From an uncultured Pseudomonadota bacterium (GTDB taxonomy: Bacteria > Pseudomonadota > Gammaproteobacteria > Steroidobacterales > Steroidobacteraceae), in NCBI GenBank assembly GCA_903832085.1, contig CAIKZZ010000023.1, forward strand, positions 1 to 49,740: a stretch of DNA of 49,740 nt, in the 5' to 3' direction. Made by a program: the position numbers and the translations under genes. Positions 7,469-17,470 of this stretch are shown here, in pieces (within the stretch, counting starts at the first letter, position 1; each line of letters opens with the position of its first letter). Under the pieces are notes generated by a model. The model made no database searches. It was not told the DNA's origin and saw only the letters and a program-made list of their open reading frames with translations.

Positions 7469-8812
7469 ATGGATCGAGAGCTATCCCGTAGAGAAGCCCG
7501 GCGCATCACCCCAAGTGAGGCTGCATATCGCGTTAAATCGGGAGATTGGATCGATTATGGAGCGGCACTCGCGCAGCCGGATCTGTTTGACCGTGCTTTG
7601 GCTGCTCGCAAGGATGAATTAACCGACATAAAGATTCGGTCCTGTCTTAGTACTGTGCCACGTGCAGTGCTTGAGGTGGACCCTGAGCGCAAGCATTTTC
7701 ATTGGTATAGCTGGCATTTCAGTGGTTATGACCGTAAGCACCACGATGCGGGACGGTGTCACTACATTCCCTGTAATTTGGGAGAGATACCAGACTATTA
7801 CCGTCGCTTTATCGAGCCGCCTGATGTCGTGGTATTAAAAGTTTGCGAAGTCGATGCAAACGGTTTTTTTAATTTAAGTTTGGCCAATCTCTGGCATAAG
7901 GCGGTCGTTGCTCGAGCAAAGATTGTGATTGTGGAGGTCAGTCAGGGGCTACCGTATGTGTGCGGCCCAGAAAATGGCATCCATATTAGTGACGTCGACT
8001 ATGTGATTGATGGTGGCTCTGCAGCGCCACCGCAGATCGCTAACCCGCCGCCAAGCGATACGGATCGAGCGGTGGCACGTTTGATCGCAGCAGAAATTGA
8101 TAACGGCGCATGTTTGCAGATTGGTATTGGCGCTATGCCTAATGCCGTGTGTTCCCTGTTGCTTGAGAGCGGCGTACGCGAACTTGGCCTCCACACTGAA
8201 ATGTTAACCGACGGCATTATTGATCTTTATAAGGCTGGATTGATTACAGGCACCCACAAAACAACTGATCCAAAAAAAATTGTATGTAGTTTCGGATTTG
8301 GATCAGACGTTTTGTATCGTGCTGTACACAACAACCCGGATTTTGTGTGTGCACCCGTTGATTACACAAACGTGCCGAATCGCATCATGCAGAACAAAGG
8401 TGTGGTTGCGATTAATAATACGACCCAGCTTGATTTGCAGGGCCAGGCATCATCGGAGTCAGCAGGCCATCGGCATATTAGTGGGACTGGTGGTCAGCTA
8501 CAGTTTGTGCGCGGTGCGTATGCCTCAGAAGATGGTAAGGCATTTATTTGCTTGTCCTCGACCTATGAGCGACACGGCGTCCGTCAAAGCCGGATTGTGC
8601 TGGAGCTAACCCCTGGGAACATCGTGACGACGCCGCGCTCTGATGTGATGTACGTCGTCACTGAGTTCGGGATGGTCAACCTTAAAGGCAAGTCAGTTCC
8701 CGAGCGTGCCATCGCACTCATTGGGCTCGCACATCCGGATTTTCGAGAAGGCTTGGAGCGAGAGGCGTACACGCACGGGTTAATCCCTAGAGGCGCTCGC
8801 GGAGCCTTGTGA
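7469..8812 (+). CDS. Acetyl-CoA hydrolase/transferase family CoA-transferase (4-hydroxybutyrate/butyryl-CoA type)
   Basis: This 447-residue enzyme should move CoA between an acyl-CoA and a carboxylic acid. Typical features are GACLQIGIGAMPNAV (about 212-226), LGLHTEMLTDGIIDL with the likely catalytic Glu244, and GTGGQLQFVRGAYAS, which shapes the CoA pocket. Characterised members use 4-hydroxybutyrate, butyrate, propionate or itaconate, so the acid cannot be read from sequence. ATG 7469 starts a full-length N-terminus. The gene is divergent from the crotonase-fold gene. With the MaoC and CitE genes 20 kb away it would fit a RipA/Ict-like role, which is inference. Confidence 0.85.
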   Translation: MDRELSRREARRITPSEAAYRVKSGDWIDYGAALAQPDLFDRALAARKDELTDIKIRSCLSTVPRAVLEVDPERKHFHWYSWHFSGYDRKHHDAGRCHYIPCNLGEIPDYYRRFIEPPDVVVLKVCEVDANGFFNLSLANLWHKAVVARAKIVIVEVSQGLPYVCGPENGIHISDVDYVIDGGSAAPPQIANPPPSDTDRAVARLIAAEIDNGACLQIGIGAMPNAVCSLLLESGVRELGLHTEMLTDGIIDLYKAGLITGTHKTTDPKKIVCSFGFGSDVLYRAVHNNPDFVCAPVDYTNVPNRIMQNKGVVAINNTTQLDLQGQASSESAGHRHISGTGGQLQFVRGAYASEDGKAFICLSSTYERHGVRQSRIVLELTPGNIVTTPRSDVMYVVTEFGMVNLKGKSVPERAIALIGLAHPDFREGLEREAYTHGLIPRGARGAL

Positions 8813-8993
8813 AGGCCCTGCGCTGTGCTTGCGCGCTAATTTTGTGAAGCGATGTCAGTTTTTAGGTCATTCTTTGGCTAATTATGTCAAGACGGCGTGG
8901 AAATGACGGCTTCTTTGGCGCACTATGTTGCTGATTGGAAACGTTTTTACGGCTTTTGATGCGACGGCATCGAGCAAGACACAGGTTATCGTT

Positions 8994-11612
8994 ATGCGTT
9001 TAACACTCCCCATGATCGCCCTATTGGTAGGCTGCGTGATGAGCGCCCAGTGCTTGGCTGCTAACCCGAAGGTGGTGGTCTCGCCTGAAGTGGCGCATGA
9101 CACCTCGCCCAGTTTGTCCGACATGATTCGGGCCACAGGCGCTCTGACCGCCCCCTTAAGCTTGGTGGCGACACCCGAGCCTAAGAGCATCACGCGAGCA
9201 AAGCCCCCGCGTCAGGCACAGGACCCATTGCTCGGTTTGGCTGTATCTGCCCGGGCCGGTGTCAAAGCGCCTGCCACGGTGACCATTACACAAACCACAT
9301 TTAGCCCCAATGGCGTGAGTAATGGCTATACCGGCTTTGCCGGGCTCGGTGCGGGGCAATATAACTTCTCGATGAGCGGTACACCGCCTGATACCAATAT
9401 GGCTGTTGGTAGTAAGCAGGTCGTGCAGTGGGTCAACAGTCAATATGCCGTTTTCGATAAAGCAACTGGCGCACTCGTCAGTGGCCCGTTCAACGGCAAC
9501 GTGCTTTGGTCAGGCTTTGGCGGTGGTTGTGAGACGAACAATAATGGCGATCCCATCGTTAAGTGGGATAATTGGGCGCAGCGCTGGGTGATGATGCAGT
9601 TCTCGCTGAGTGGTGGGTATTTGGAGTGCGTGGCCGTGTCCACCACAGATGATGCAACGGGGACTTGGAACCGTTATGCCTTTTCATACACGGTATTCCC
9701 AGATTATCCGAAGGCCGGTGTGTGGCCTGACGGATATTACGTCACGTTCAACACGTTTGGCAGTTCTGGCAATAGTTACACGGGCGCAAAGACCTGTGTC
9801 TACGATCGTGTCTCCATGCTGGCGGGTACGACTGCGACACAGCAGTGTGCGGATCTGACGACGTCGTATTTCAGTGTGTTGCCTGCCGACGTCGATGGCC
9901 AGTCGACGCCTCCTGTGGGTGCGCCGAACTACCAGCTCGCCTATGACAACGCGTATAACGCACTCGATTTTTGGACTTTCCATGTGGATTGGGTCACTCC
10001 TGCTAACTCCAAGGTGACGCATAAGTCAGCCATCAGTGTGGCTGCATTTACGCCAGTGGGTAGCGTCCCCCAAAACAGCACCACTCTCAAACTTGATGCG
10101 CTGTCGGATCGGCTGATGTACCGCCTTGCGTATCGCAACCTCAACGGAACGGAGTCCTTGCTCGTCACGCACGCGGTGCGAGCTGATGCCACGACAGGAC
10201 AAGGTGCGATTCGCTGGTATCAGATTCAGAATCCCAACGATTCGACACTGGGGCCGGTAGTTGCCCAGCAGGGAACTTATCAGCCCGATACAGCGTTGTG
10301 GCGCTGGATGAGCACCGGTGCAATGGATGGAGCTGGCAATATCGCGATCGGCTATAGCACCTCCAGTGCCACGGCCTATCCTGCGCTGGCGATCGCCGCA
10401 CGTAACGCAGGTGATACGGCAGGTACGCTGGGTCCTGAGACTCTGGTTAAGCAGGGCACAGGTTCTGAGACCAAAGGATCCACGAGTTACACGCGCTGGG
10501 GTGATTACGCGGCCATGGTGGTCGACCCTGTGGATGACAGCACGATGTGGTTTACGTCGCTCTATCAAATTAATAGCGGCCAGTTCGCTTGGAACACGTG
10601 GATTAGTGCTTTTAAAATTAGCGCGCCTGTACCCACTCCAGGCATCTCGCTCAGCCCAGCAAGTCTCTCATTTGGTGCACAGACGGCTACACAAAACGTG
10701 ACGATTGCGAGCACAGGCACAGCTGACTTGATTGTTTCATCTATTGCGACGACGGGTGTCAGTGCAACGACCGGCTTTAGTGTCGCGAGTAATACGTGCC
10801 CATCCGCGTTCCCCTTTACGCTTAACGTGGGCACTAACTGCACCGTCACGGTGTCGTTTGCCTATAGCAGTGGTGTGACAAGCGACGCGCTAGCGGTGAC
10901 GAGCAATGCACCCTCAGCGACAACTTCAGTCGCCCTCACGGGCGGTATTACACCGGTTGCCGCGGTGTCGCCTGCCACGCTCACCTTTAGTACGACTCAG
11001 GCTGTGGGTACGTCGAGCTCAGCAAAGTCGCTCACCGTCACAAACACCGGAACGGGGACCTTAAGTGGTATCAGCTCTACGATCACGCCGGGCTCGGGTA
11101 CTGCGCTGACTGATTTCTCGCAGACCAATGGCTGCACATCAATTTTAAGTCCCAATGCCACCTGCCAGATTAGCGTCAAATTCACGCCCACCAGTGCAGG
11201 AGCAAAAATAGCCGCATTAACGGTTCAGTCGAATTCAACGAGTCCGGCGCCCACTGTGAGCTTAACGGGAACGGCAGTTACGCCCGTTCCAGTGATCGCG
11301 TTGAGTCAGACAAGTTATGACTTTGGGCGCGTCACAACGAACTCCAGTTCCACGAAGGCAGTGACTGTGCTTAGCAACACAGGCACTAAGACATTAACGA
11401 TAAGCGGTAAAGTCATTAGTGGTACAGGTGCCAACTATTTTACAGTGAGTACAGGTAGTGGCAGTTGTGGCAGCTCTCTTTCGGCTGGCGCAAGTTGTTC
11501 AATCTATGTGAAGTTTGCGCCGAAATCGTCAGCCGTGCAGACTGCAACGCTAACGATTAATTCAAATGCGAGCAACTTAAGTGCGGCGACCGTATCGTTA
11601 AGCGGTTCATAA
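8994..11612 (+). CDS. Large secreted protein with choice-of-anchor D (ASH-like) repeats
   Basis: The 872-residue protein begins with a signal peptide (MRLTLPMIALLVGCVMSAQCLAA). Residues about 100-520 form a beta-rich region with DTNMAVGSKQVVQWVNSQYAVFD, DPIVKWDNWAQRWVMMQFS and TDDATGTWNRYAFSY, typical of uncharacterised secreted propeller-like proteins. The C-terminal third holds three immunoglobulin-like choice-of-anchor D/ASH-type repeats, each around SLSPASLSFGAQ, then a C...NCTV/C...TCQI/CGSS...CSIYVKF pattern. ATG 8994 is chosen because the in-frame codons from 8925 precede the signal peptide. It probably acts outside the cytoplasm. It is followed closely by an anchored protein and a TonB receptor. 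Confidence 0.78.
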   Translation: MRLTLPMIALLVGCVMSAQCLAANPKVVVSPEVAHDTSPSLSDMIRATGALTAPLSLVATPEPKSITRAKPPRQAQDPLLGLAVSARAGVKAPATVTITQTTFSPNGVSNGYTGFAGLGAGQYNFSMSGTPPDTNMAVGSKQVVQWVNSQYAVFDKATGALVSGPFNGNVLWSGFGGGCETNNNGDPIVKWDNWAQRWVMMQFSLSGGYLECVAVSTTDDATGTWNRYAFSYTVFPDYPKAGVWPDGYYVTFNTFGSSGNSYTGAKTCVYDRVSMLAGTTATQQCADLTTSYFSVLPADVDGQSTPPVGAPNYQLAYDNAYNALDFWTFHVDWVTPANSKVTHKSAISVAAFTPVGSVPQNSTTLKLDALSDRLMYRLAYRNLNGTESLLVTHAVRADATTGQGAIRWYQIQNPNDSTLGPVVAQQGTYQPDTALWRWMSTGAMDGAGNIAIGYSTSSATAYPALAIAARNAGDTAGTLGPETLVKQGTGSETKGSTSYTRWGDYAAMVVDPVDDSTMWFTSLYQINSGQFAWNTWISAFKISAPVPTPGISLSPASLSFGAQTATQNVTIASTGTADLIVSSIATTGVSATTGFSVASNTCPSAFPFTLNVGTNCTVTVSFAYSSGVTSDALAVTSNAPSATTSVALTGGITPVAAVSPATLTFSTTQAVGTSSSAKSLTVTNTGTGTLSGISSTITPGSGTALTDFSQTNGCTSILSPNATCQISVKFTPTSAGAKIAALTVQSNSTSPAPTVSLTGTAVTPVPVIALSQTSYDFGRVTTNSSSTKAVTVLSNTGTKTLTISGKVISGTGANYFTVSTGSGSCGSSLSAGASCSIYVKFAPKSSAVQTATLTINSNASNLSAATVSLSGS

Positions 11613-11648
11613 GCGCATGAGGCGGCGGTTGCTGCTGGCTTGCCGCCA

Positions 11649-12557
11649 ATGACGCGCGCCGGCGTGTGGTTGGCTTTGATAGTGGTGCTCGTTGTTGCCG
11701 TAGGCGTGACTTGGCGTGTCAGTCTCGCGCCTAGCGAGGAACCTTGGACTGCGCTTCGTCACGAGGCGTCCGCGGTGAAAGAGCGTGTATTAGCGCCCAT
11801 CTTTGCGCCAACCCCATCCGCGCAAGACAGCGCTATCTACCGAGACCCACTCAGTGTAGGGGCCGACTTAAAGCAGGCTTATGAAGCAGGTGCGGAGTCT
11901 AGCGATCCCACCAAACGGGCCATTGCGGGACGTGCGTGGTCTCTGTGTTTGCCCGGGTTTTTAGGCCCAAAGGGATCGCCTGCTTCTCCGGATGCATTGG
12001 CCGCAAGTTTTCCAAAAGGTCCGATGGCGAGTGCGCGCCTTGAGTCGATGCGAGCACTTGCCACACGCTGCGCTGGATTTTTTGCTACTCGAGGCCCTGA
12101 ACTGATGGCGCTCACATCAAAAAATACGGAGCGATTTCGTAGTGGCTATTTTAGCTCCCGTGCGGAACAAGCGCGCACCGCGCTCCTTGCCGGTAATCGG
12201 TCCGAGGCCGAGAACTTAATCCGCGAGGCATTACGCTCGCGTGATCCATACGAGTTAAAAGACTTGGCAGGCCTGGTGACTCTTTGGAATCGCGAGGGTG
12301 AAGCGGACCCGCGTGATGCGGTCCGTGACGCGGCTCTGGCGATGGTTGGTTGCGACCTAGGTATTGATTGCGACCAAAACTCGCTTTTAGCGCTAGATTT
12401 ATGCGCCATGCATGGCGCTTGCGAGGGGGATGTGGCCGCGCGACTCATGCTAGACTATAACGATATTGATCATGAAGCGATTAGTGCTGAGCGCCGTAAG
12501 CTCGCGCTTGAGATGCTATCGGGTGATTTTAGTATGCAGAGCTATTTTCGCAATTAG
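11649..12557 (+). CDS. Hypothetical membrane-anchored protein
   Basis: I do not recognise the family. The 302-residue product has one N-terminal membrane helix (VWLALIVVLVVAVGVTWRV) and then a mostly helical, alanine-rich soluble part with cysteines in WSLCLPGF, ATRCAGFF and VGCDLGIDCDQ...LDLCAMHGACEGD. The cysteines may pair in the periplasm. It lies 36 bp after the secreted choice-of-anchor protein and 35 bp before a TonB receptor, all in one direction, suggesting co-expression. The start has no clear ribosome-binding site. Confidence 0.65.
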   Translation: MTRAGVWLALIVVLVVAVGVTWRVSLAPSEEPWTALRHEASAVKERVLAPIFAPTPSAQDSAIYRDPLSVGADLKQAYEAGAESSDPTKRAIAGRAWSLCLPGFLGPKGSPASPDALAASFPKGPMASARLESMRALATRCAGFFATRGPELMALTSKNTERFRSGYFSSRAEQARTALLAGNRSEAENLIREALRSRDPYELKDLAGLVTLWNREGEADPRDAVRDAALAMVGCDLGIDCDQNSLLALDLCAMHGACEGDVAARLMLDYNDIDHEAISAERRKLALEMLSGDFSMQSYFRN

Positions 12558-12592
12558 ATTCGGCCTGCTGGTGTGCGACTCAGTGGGCCGGT

Positions 12593-14686
12593 ATGGGTCA
12601 GAGCACAGGTCTCTTAGTGAAAGCTAAAATTGTCATTGGCGTTTGTTATCTGGCGCTATATACACAGCCACTATTGGCACAAGCGGTTGATCCCGTTGTG
12701 ATCACCGCCACGCGGGTGCCCGAGCCGCTCGATCGGCTACCGGCGATGCTGTCCGTGGTTTCAGGTCGAGAACTCATCGATCGGAATGCCGACGATATGG
12801 CCGGAGCGCTATCGTTGGTCGCCGGAGCAGAAGCGCCGTCCGGTGGTGATAAAGGCCCGTCGAGCGCGGTACCTTCATTCTGGGGCTTACACGAGTTCGA
12901 TGCGTTTCTGCTCGTCGTTGACGGCGTGCCCTGGGGCGGGGCATTTAATCCGGCCATCACCACTTTTAATCTCACCGGCTTAGAACGATTAGAGGTTTTA
13001 AAAGGGTCTGCACCAGTCATGTACGGCGCTACCTCGTTCGTGGGTGTGGTGCAGGCGCTGCATTATCCTGCAGGACTTACGCCCACCGAAGCGCTCATCT
13101 CGTACGGCACCTACGGCTCGCTGCGTGGATCGGCGTCGGTATCCAGCGCAGACAATGCATCTGTCCGTCAATCTCTGATTGTCAGTGGTGAGTCGCGCGG
13201 CTATGCGGATTCGCGTGAACAGACTGCAAATGCACATCTACTTTACCGGGGCGCGATGGACGTCGGAGTAGGACAGCTTCGTTTCGATGCCAACGTTGCG
13301 CATGTGCACGATGTGCCTACGAGTCCAGTGCCGCGTATTGGTGCGGGACTTGCAAGCCTGACGCCCATCGATTTGAACGTGAACCCGGCCGATAGTCGTA
13401 TCGATGAGGATCAGTATCACTTTGCCCTCGGCTACACGCAGGCCACCGCTCTAGGTCAGTGGGATACGCTTGTTTCTTTTAGCCACTCGAACCTGACAGA
13501 TATACGTGGCTTTCTTGAGCCTGAACTCACTGGTGCTGTCGATACGCAAAATCAGCAGCGTTCCATCACAGATGGCTATTTGGACACTCACTTCGCTGAT
13601 GCTATAGGTGAGCGCGCCACGTTAGTCGTTGGCGCGGACCTCCTGTATGGTCATGGCGCCCAGACGACCTTAAATAGTAACGGTGGTTATTCCGTCTCGC
13701 TAGATGGTTCGGTTGTGCCGCCGCCTGCCTCATCGCTGTTTGTAAATGAGCGAGGAACTATAGAAGATTGGCGTTGGTTTGCGGGAGCGTATAGTCAGCT
13801 CGATTGGAAGCCTGACGATCATTGGGCAGTCATGACGGGTCTGCGAGTCAATAGCGTGTCTGAGCGCAAGAACGCAAGTGTGCAGAGTCTGCCTGATTTA
13901 GCACTTGAGGCGCAGCGCGTGAGTAAAAGTCTCGTGCGCCCAACGGAGACGGTAGGCGTCAGCTACCGTTTAGGGGCTGCCACACACGATGAGGTGGTCA
14001 TTTATGCGGACTACCGTAATGCCTTTAAGCCCTCAGCGCTCGATTTTGGTCCTGACTACACTCCGGACTTGCTGAGCCCAGAGACTGCGACGACTTACGA
14101 GTTTGGTGTCAAAGGAACCGCGGCTCAGGGGCGTATGTCCTACCAGGTAGCAGCCTTTTGGCTCGATTTTACGAACTTAGTGGTGGCGACGACCTCAGGT
14201 TCGCTCGCGAATGCCGGAGGCGAAACGCTACGGGGTTTTGAGGGAGAGCTCCGTTTTGCATTGACGTCAGATCTCGTCGTGCAGGCCAGCGGCGCTTTTC
14301 ATAACGCCCGGTTCTCTCAGTATGAAGTCACCGATGATGCAACGGGTAATCTTGTCAGCGTGGCGGGTAAGCAATTAACGCTCGCGCCACGGGTGTTGGC
14401 AGGGCTAGGTCTCATGTACGCGCCCTCGCAGGGTATTCATCTTGCAGTGAGTGCGCGATATGTGGGCCGACGTTATTTGGACGAGCAAAACGAGGCTGAG
14501 GTTGGTGGTTACACTAACATTGATGCCAGTGTCGGTTATCTGTTTGGGCGCTCTAAAGTAACGCTCAACGCGACAAATCTCTCCAACCAGCGGCCACCCG
14601 TCACGCTCAGTGAGTTTGGGAGTGGTTCTCTTTACCTGTTAGCAGGCCGACAACTGTGGTTAACCTGCGGCTATCGTTGGCGCTAA
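12593..14686 (+). CDS. TonB-dependent outer-membrane receptor
   Basis: The 697-residue protein has a signal peptide (to about LLAQA) and a TonB-box-like DPVVITATRVPEP. A plug domain follows with LLVVDGVPWGG and LERLEVLKGSAPVMYGATSFVGVVQ (about residues 55-165), then a beta-barrel ending in an aromatic-rich strand (LAGRQLWLTCGYRWR). Such receptors import siderophores, vitamin B12, metals or glycans using TonB energy. The ligand is not evident. It forms a colinear group with the two preceding genes, unlike the isolated receptors at 18743 and 30981. Confidence 0.9.
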   Translation: MGQSTGLLVKAKIVIGVCYLALYTQPLLAQAVDPVVITATRVPEPLDRLPAMLSVVSGRELIDRNADDMAGALSLVAGAEAPSGGDKGPSSAVPSFWGLHEFDAFLLVVDGVPWGGAFNPAITTFNLTGLERLEVLKGSAPVMYGATSFVGVVQALHYPAGLTPTEALISYGTYGSLRGSASVSSADNASVRQSLIVSGESRGYADSREQTANAHLLYRGAMDVGVGQLRFDANVAHVHDVPTSPVPRIGAGLASLTPIDLNVNPADSRIDEDQYHFALGYTQATALGQWDTLVSFSHSNLTDIRGFLEPELTGAVDTQNQQRSITDGYLDTHFADAIGERATLVVGADLLYGHGAQTTLNSNGGYSVSLDGSVVPPPASSLFVNERGTIEDWRWFAGAYSQLDWKPDDHWAVMTGLRVNSVSERKNASVQSLPDLALEAQRVSKSLVRPTETVGVSYRLGAATHDEVVIYADYRNAFKPSALDFGPDYTPDLLSPETATTYEFGVKGTAAQGRMSYQVAAFWLDFTNLVVATTSGSLANAGGETLRGFEGELRFALTSDLVVQASGAFHNARFSQYEVTDDATGNLVSVAGKQLTLAPRVLAGLGLMYAPSQGIHLAVSARYVGRRYLDEQNEAEVGGYTNIDASVGYLFGRSKVTLNATNLSNQRPPVTLSEFGSGSLYLLAGRQLWLTCGYRWR

Positions 14687-14720
14687 TATCAAAGAGCATT
14701 TGCATTCGTCTTCTGTCACG

Positions 14721-15488
14721 TTATTGACGATAATCGGGCTCTTCGTGATCAAGAATAGCCTTGACGCTACTTAAATGGTCGGTCGTAAAATGCGTATAGC
14801 TGCGCCATTGCTGCTCAGTGAGTCTTGCAACCGCATCCGGCAAGACGCGCAGTTCTTTCCCAGTTGCATAACAGGTTAACAAGGTCTCTGCTGCTCGCTC
14901 AAAGTAATACAGTTCATCGAATGCTGCGGCGATGCTTGCACCAATGACGAGTACGCCATGATTAGCTAACAGCAGCACTGTCTTTTCTGTGCTCATCAGT
15001 TGGGCAACCCGTTGCCCTTCATCTTCTGACAGGGCCATGCCCGCAAAGCCAGGATCGAGTGCGATGCGGCCGAAGAATCGTGCCGTATTAATATCGATCG
15101 CGTGCATTGTCGGATCTTTTAAGCAGGCGAGTGCTGTTGCGTACTTCGAGTGCAAGTGCATGATGCAACGCGCTTGGGGCAGGCGCTCATGTAGTGCGGC
15201 ATGTAAGTACCATGCTGTTGGATCAGGAGCCTGTTTGTGCTGTAGCGTGGCCTTGTCATTTGCATCCAGTAGCAATAGTTCGCTGGCACGAACTCTGGAG
15301 AAGTGTTGACCACGGGGATTGATTAAGAATTGAGTGCCGTCAGCTGAAACAGCTGCGCTTAAGTGATTTGCCACCGATTCATGCATATTTAAGCGCGCGA
15401 ACCAGCGGAAAGCGGCTGCAAGGTCAATGCGTTCGTTCTGGTGGAGCGTTTCTGAGCGATGCTCTGATGGGGCGCTAGAGATTTTCAT
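14721..15488 (-). CDS. Class II aldolase/adducin family protein
   Basis: The 255-residue protein has the class II aldolase/adducin fold. ARLNMHESVANHLSAAV and the metal-site segments IMHLHSKYATAL and LLANHGVLVIG are visible, and the His residues in HLH and NHG should hold a divalent metal. Bacterial members include fuculose-phosphate aldolase and ribulose-5-phosphate 4-epimerase, but this sequence belongs to the large group without assigned substrate often annotated as class II aldolase. ATG 15488 gives a full-length protein. It converges on the TonB receptor gene. Confidence 0.85.
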   Translation of the reverse strand: MKISSAPSEHRSETLHQNERIDLAAAFRWFARLNMHESVANHLSAAVSADGTQFLINPRGQHFSRVRASELLLLDANDKATLQHKQAPDPTAWYLHAALHERLPQARCIMHLHSKYATALACLKDPTMHAIDINTARFFGRIALDPGFAGMALSEDEGQRVAQLMSTEKTVLLLANHGVLVIGASIAAAFDELYYFERAAETLLTCYATGKELRVLPDAVARLTEQQWRSYTHFTTDHLSSVKAILDHEEPDYRQ

Positions 15489-15776
15489 CGGATTGAGTGT
15501 CTCGGTCTGGGGAGTGTTACAGCCTATTGATTGGGTACGCCGGTTGCTGATTGTAGCCTAATGTCTACAGCGGCTGGTCACTGTGCTAACGATGAGGCCT
15601 GTCTGGCATTCAGCGCTATACGGGCATGCCACCCAGCGTATTGTACGGCCGTGCTCAATGATAGAGTGGTATACGCTCGGTTGCGCATTGCGTAGCAAGC
15701 GGTCAGAGCGTTGCCGGTGTCGGCCGGGCGGCTGTAACGTTGCTTTCGATAGTAGTGCCCGATAGGTGTGCCATAT

Positions 15777-16961
15777 ATGAAGCTGCTAGACCGAGTCGGT
15801 CGGGTGCTTGGGATCCATACGGATGTCCTGAAGCTTGGGCTGGTTAGTCTGCTGACGGATATCAGCTCCCAAATGATATTTTCTGTCTTTGCGGTTGTAT
15901 TTACGACGATCGCAGGTGCATCTGTGGTGTTGCTCGGGATTGTAGAGGGAGCGGCAGATTTTTCAGCGTCGTCGCTCGACTATTTGGCAGGTTGGTTATC
16001 AGATCGATCGGGCAGGCGGAAGGTATTTGTCATTGCGGGATATGGCCTGTCCACGGTGGCGAAGGCAATTCTCGTTATTACGACCGCAGTCTCTGGGCTC
16101 GCTTTTTTTCGTGTTGTTGAGCGTATTGGAAAAAGTGTCAGAGGGCCGCCTCGCGATGCATGGCTTGCGATGGTGTCTGATGGAAAGGCGCAGGGTTTCT
16201 CCTTTGGGATTCATAAAGCATTAGACCGCTCGGGAGCCGTGATTGGCCCTTTGCTTACATGGGTAATGATTGCAGCACTCGGCGAGTCTTTGGCCACCTA
16301 CCGATTGCTATTTATGGTCGCATTTGTGCCAGCCGTGATTAGCGTCATTCTTTTGGCAGGCATTAAGGATCAGCCCGATGCGGAGCCACGACGCGATGGT
16401 TTTTTAAATTCTATCAACATGTTTGGCGCCGAGTTTAGACGCTATCTTTTGGTCGCTGGAATATTTTCATTGGGTTATTTTAGTTTCGGCTTTATGTTGC
16501 TGCGGGCTCATGATGTCGGATTTTCGGTAAAAGAGATTGTGCTCCTCTATGCTCTTTTTAATATGTCATCAGTGCTTGCGGCACCTATATTGGGGCGCTT
16601 GGGTGATCGCTTTGGAAGCTCACTCATTATCCGCTGTGGATATGCGCTTTATATGCTTGTCTGTCTCGGCTTTGTGCTAGCAAAGGGCCAGTGGCAAGTC
16701 ACCTGTTTATTTGTATTTTACGGCGTTTTTGTAGCTTGTGATGAAGTGCAGAGTAGGGCATTCATTGCATCGCTCGAGCCACAGCGTCGGGGTTCAGCTA
16801 TTGGGGCCTATAATGTGGTGACGGGATGTATCTCATTTCCTGCATCGGCGGCAGCAGGGGCTTTATGGCTGCTTTATCCATCCGCGACCTTTCTTGCTGC
16901 CGTGGTGTTGTCGTTTATCGCTCTTGTGCTGTTTTCTGTAAAGCCTATCGTGGCTAAGTAG
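15777..16961 (+). CDS. Major facilitator superfamily (MFS) transporter
   Basis: The 394-residue protein has about twelve hydrophobic segments. The MFS loop 2-3 signature appears as AGWLSDRSGRRKVFVIAGY (about 70-88), with a second copy as LGRLGDRFGSSLIIRCGY in the C-terminal half. It resides in the inner membrane and exchanges a small solute or drug with protons. ATG 15777 is preceded by GATAGG; GTG 15768 is an alternative. Substrate is not predictable. Confidence 0.88.
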   Translation: MKLLDRVGRVLGIHTDVLKLGLVSLLTDISSQMIFSVFAVVFTTIAGASVVLLGIVEGAADFSASSLDYLAGWLSDRSGRRKVFVIAGYGLSTVAKAILVITTAVSGLAFFRVVERIGKSVRGPPRDAWLAMVSDGKAQGFSFGIHKALDRSGAVIGPLLTWVMIAALGESLATYRLLFMVAFVPAVISVILLAGIKDQPDAEPRRDGFLNSINMFGAEFRRYLLVAGIFSLGYFSFGFMLLRAHDVGFSVKEIVLLYALFNMSSVLAAPILGRLGDRFGSSLIIRCGYALYMLVCLGFVLAKGQWQVTCLFVFYGVFVACDEVQSRAFIASLEPQRRGSAIGAYNVVTGCISFPASAAAGALWLLYPSATFLAAVVLSFIALVLFSVKPIVAK

Positions 16962-16978
16962 CGCGCTGGATAGCTTAA

Positions 16979-17470
16979 CTAGAAGATGCCAGCGATCAGG
17001 CCATTGGCCAAGGTGGCGCCCAGCTCCCATGCATGCTGCAGCGCCGCTTTATCCGGTTCGCCGATCACGATTAGGGGTGGACTGAAGGCGTTCCAGCCGT
17101 AGCCGATGGCAATCCGTTCCACGGCCCGTACAGTGCCGGTGCCATCACTCCCGGCGCTGACAAACAGTCCATACGCTAGACCCAATGTTTTCCCTTCGGC
17201 CGGATAGTAGGTGCGATCAAAGAAATCCTTTAATGCACCAGACATGTAGCCGAAATGCTCTGGGGTGCCAAGTAGTAGTCCATCTGCGGCAAGTAGATCG
17301 TCAGCAGTGCATTGCAAGGCATGTCGGCTCGTGAGGCTCACTTCGTCGCCTGCAGACAGCACGCCGTGTGTGACAGCGCCTACCAATTGCTCGGTGCGGC
17401 CAGCCGCATGCCCCCCGTAGACGAGTAGAATGCGTCTTAGGAGCTCAGTTTGTTGAGGTGGGGTGTGCAT
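16979..17470 (-). CDS. Flavodoxin-like/NADPH-dependent FMN reductase family protein
   Basis: This 163-residue protein has a flavodoxin-like fold: ILLVYGGHAAGRTEQLVGAV (phosphate loop), then DGLLLGTPEHFGYMSGALKDFFDRTYYP (about 83-110) and GLFVSAGSDGTGTVRAVERI. It resembles WrbA/flavodoxin-like reductases that bind FMN, although the first loop is not the canonical SxTGNT. Its start lies inside the end of the upstream alpha/beta hydrolase gene (26-bp overlap), so the two are probably translationally coupled. Confidence 0.82.
   Translation of the reverse strand: MHTPPQQTELLRRILLVYGGHAAGRTEQLVGAVTHGVLSAGDEVSLTSRHALQCTADDLLAADGLLLGTPEHFGYMSGALKDFFDRTYYPAEGKTLGLAYGLFVSAGSDGTGTVRAVERIAIGYGWNAFSPPLIVIGEPDKAALQHAWELGATLANGLIAGIF

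Noticed and set aside
9156-10568. Minus-strand open frames opposite the secreted ASH-repeat gene
   Set aside because: They are shadows of a high-quality coding frame and show no family similarity.
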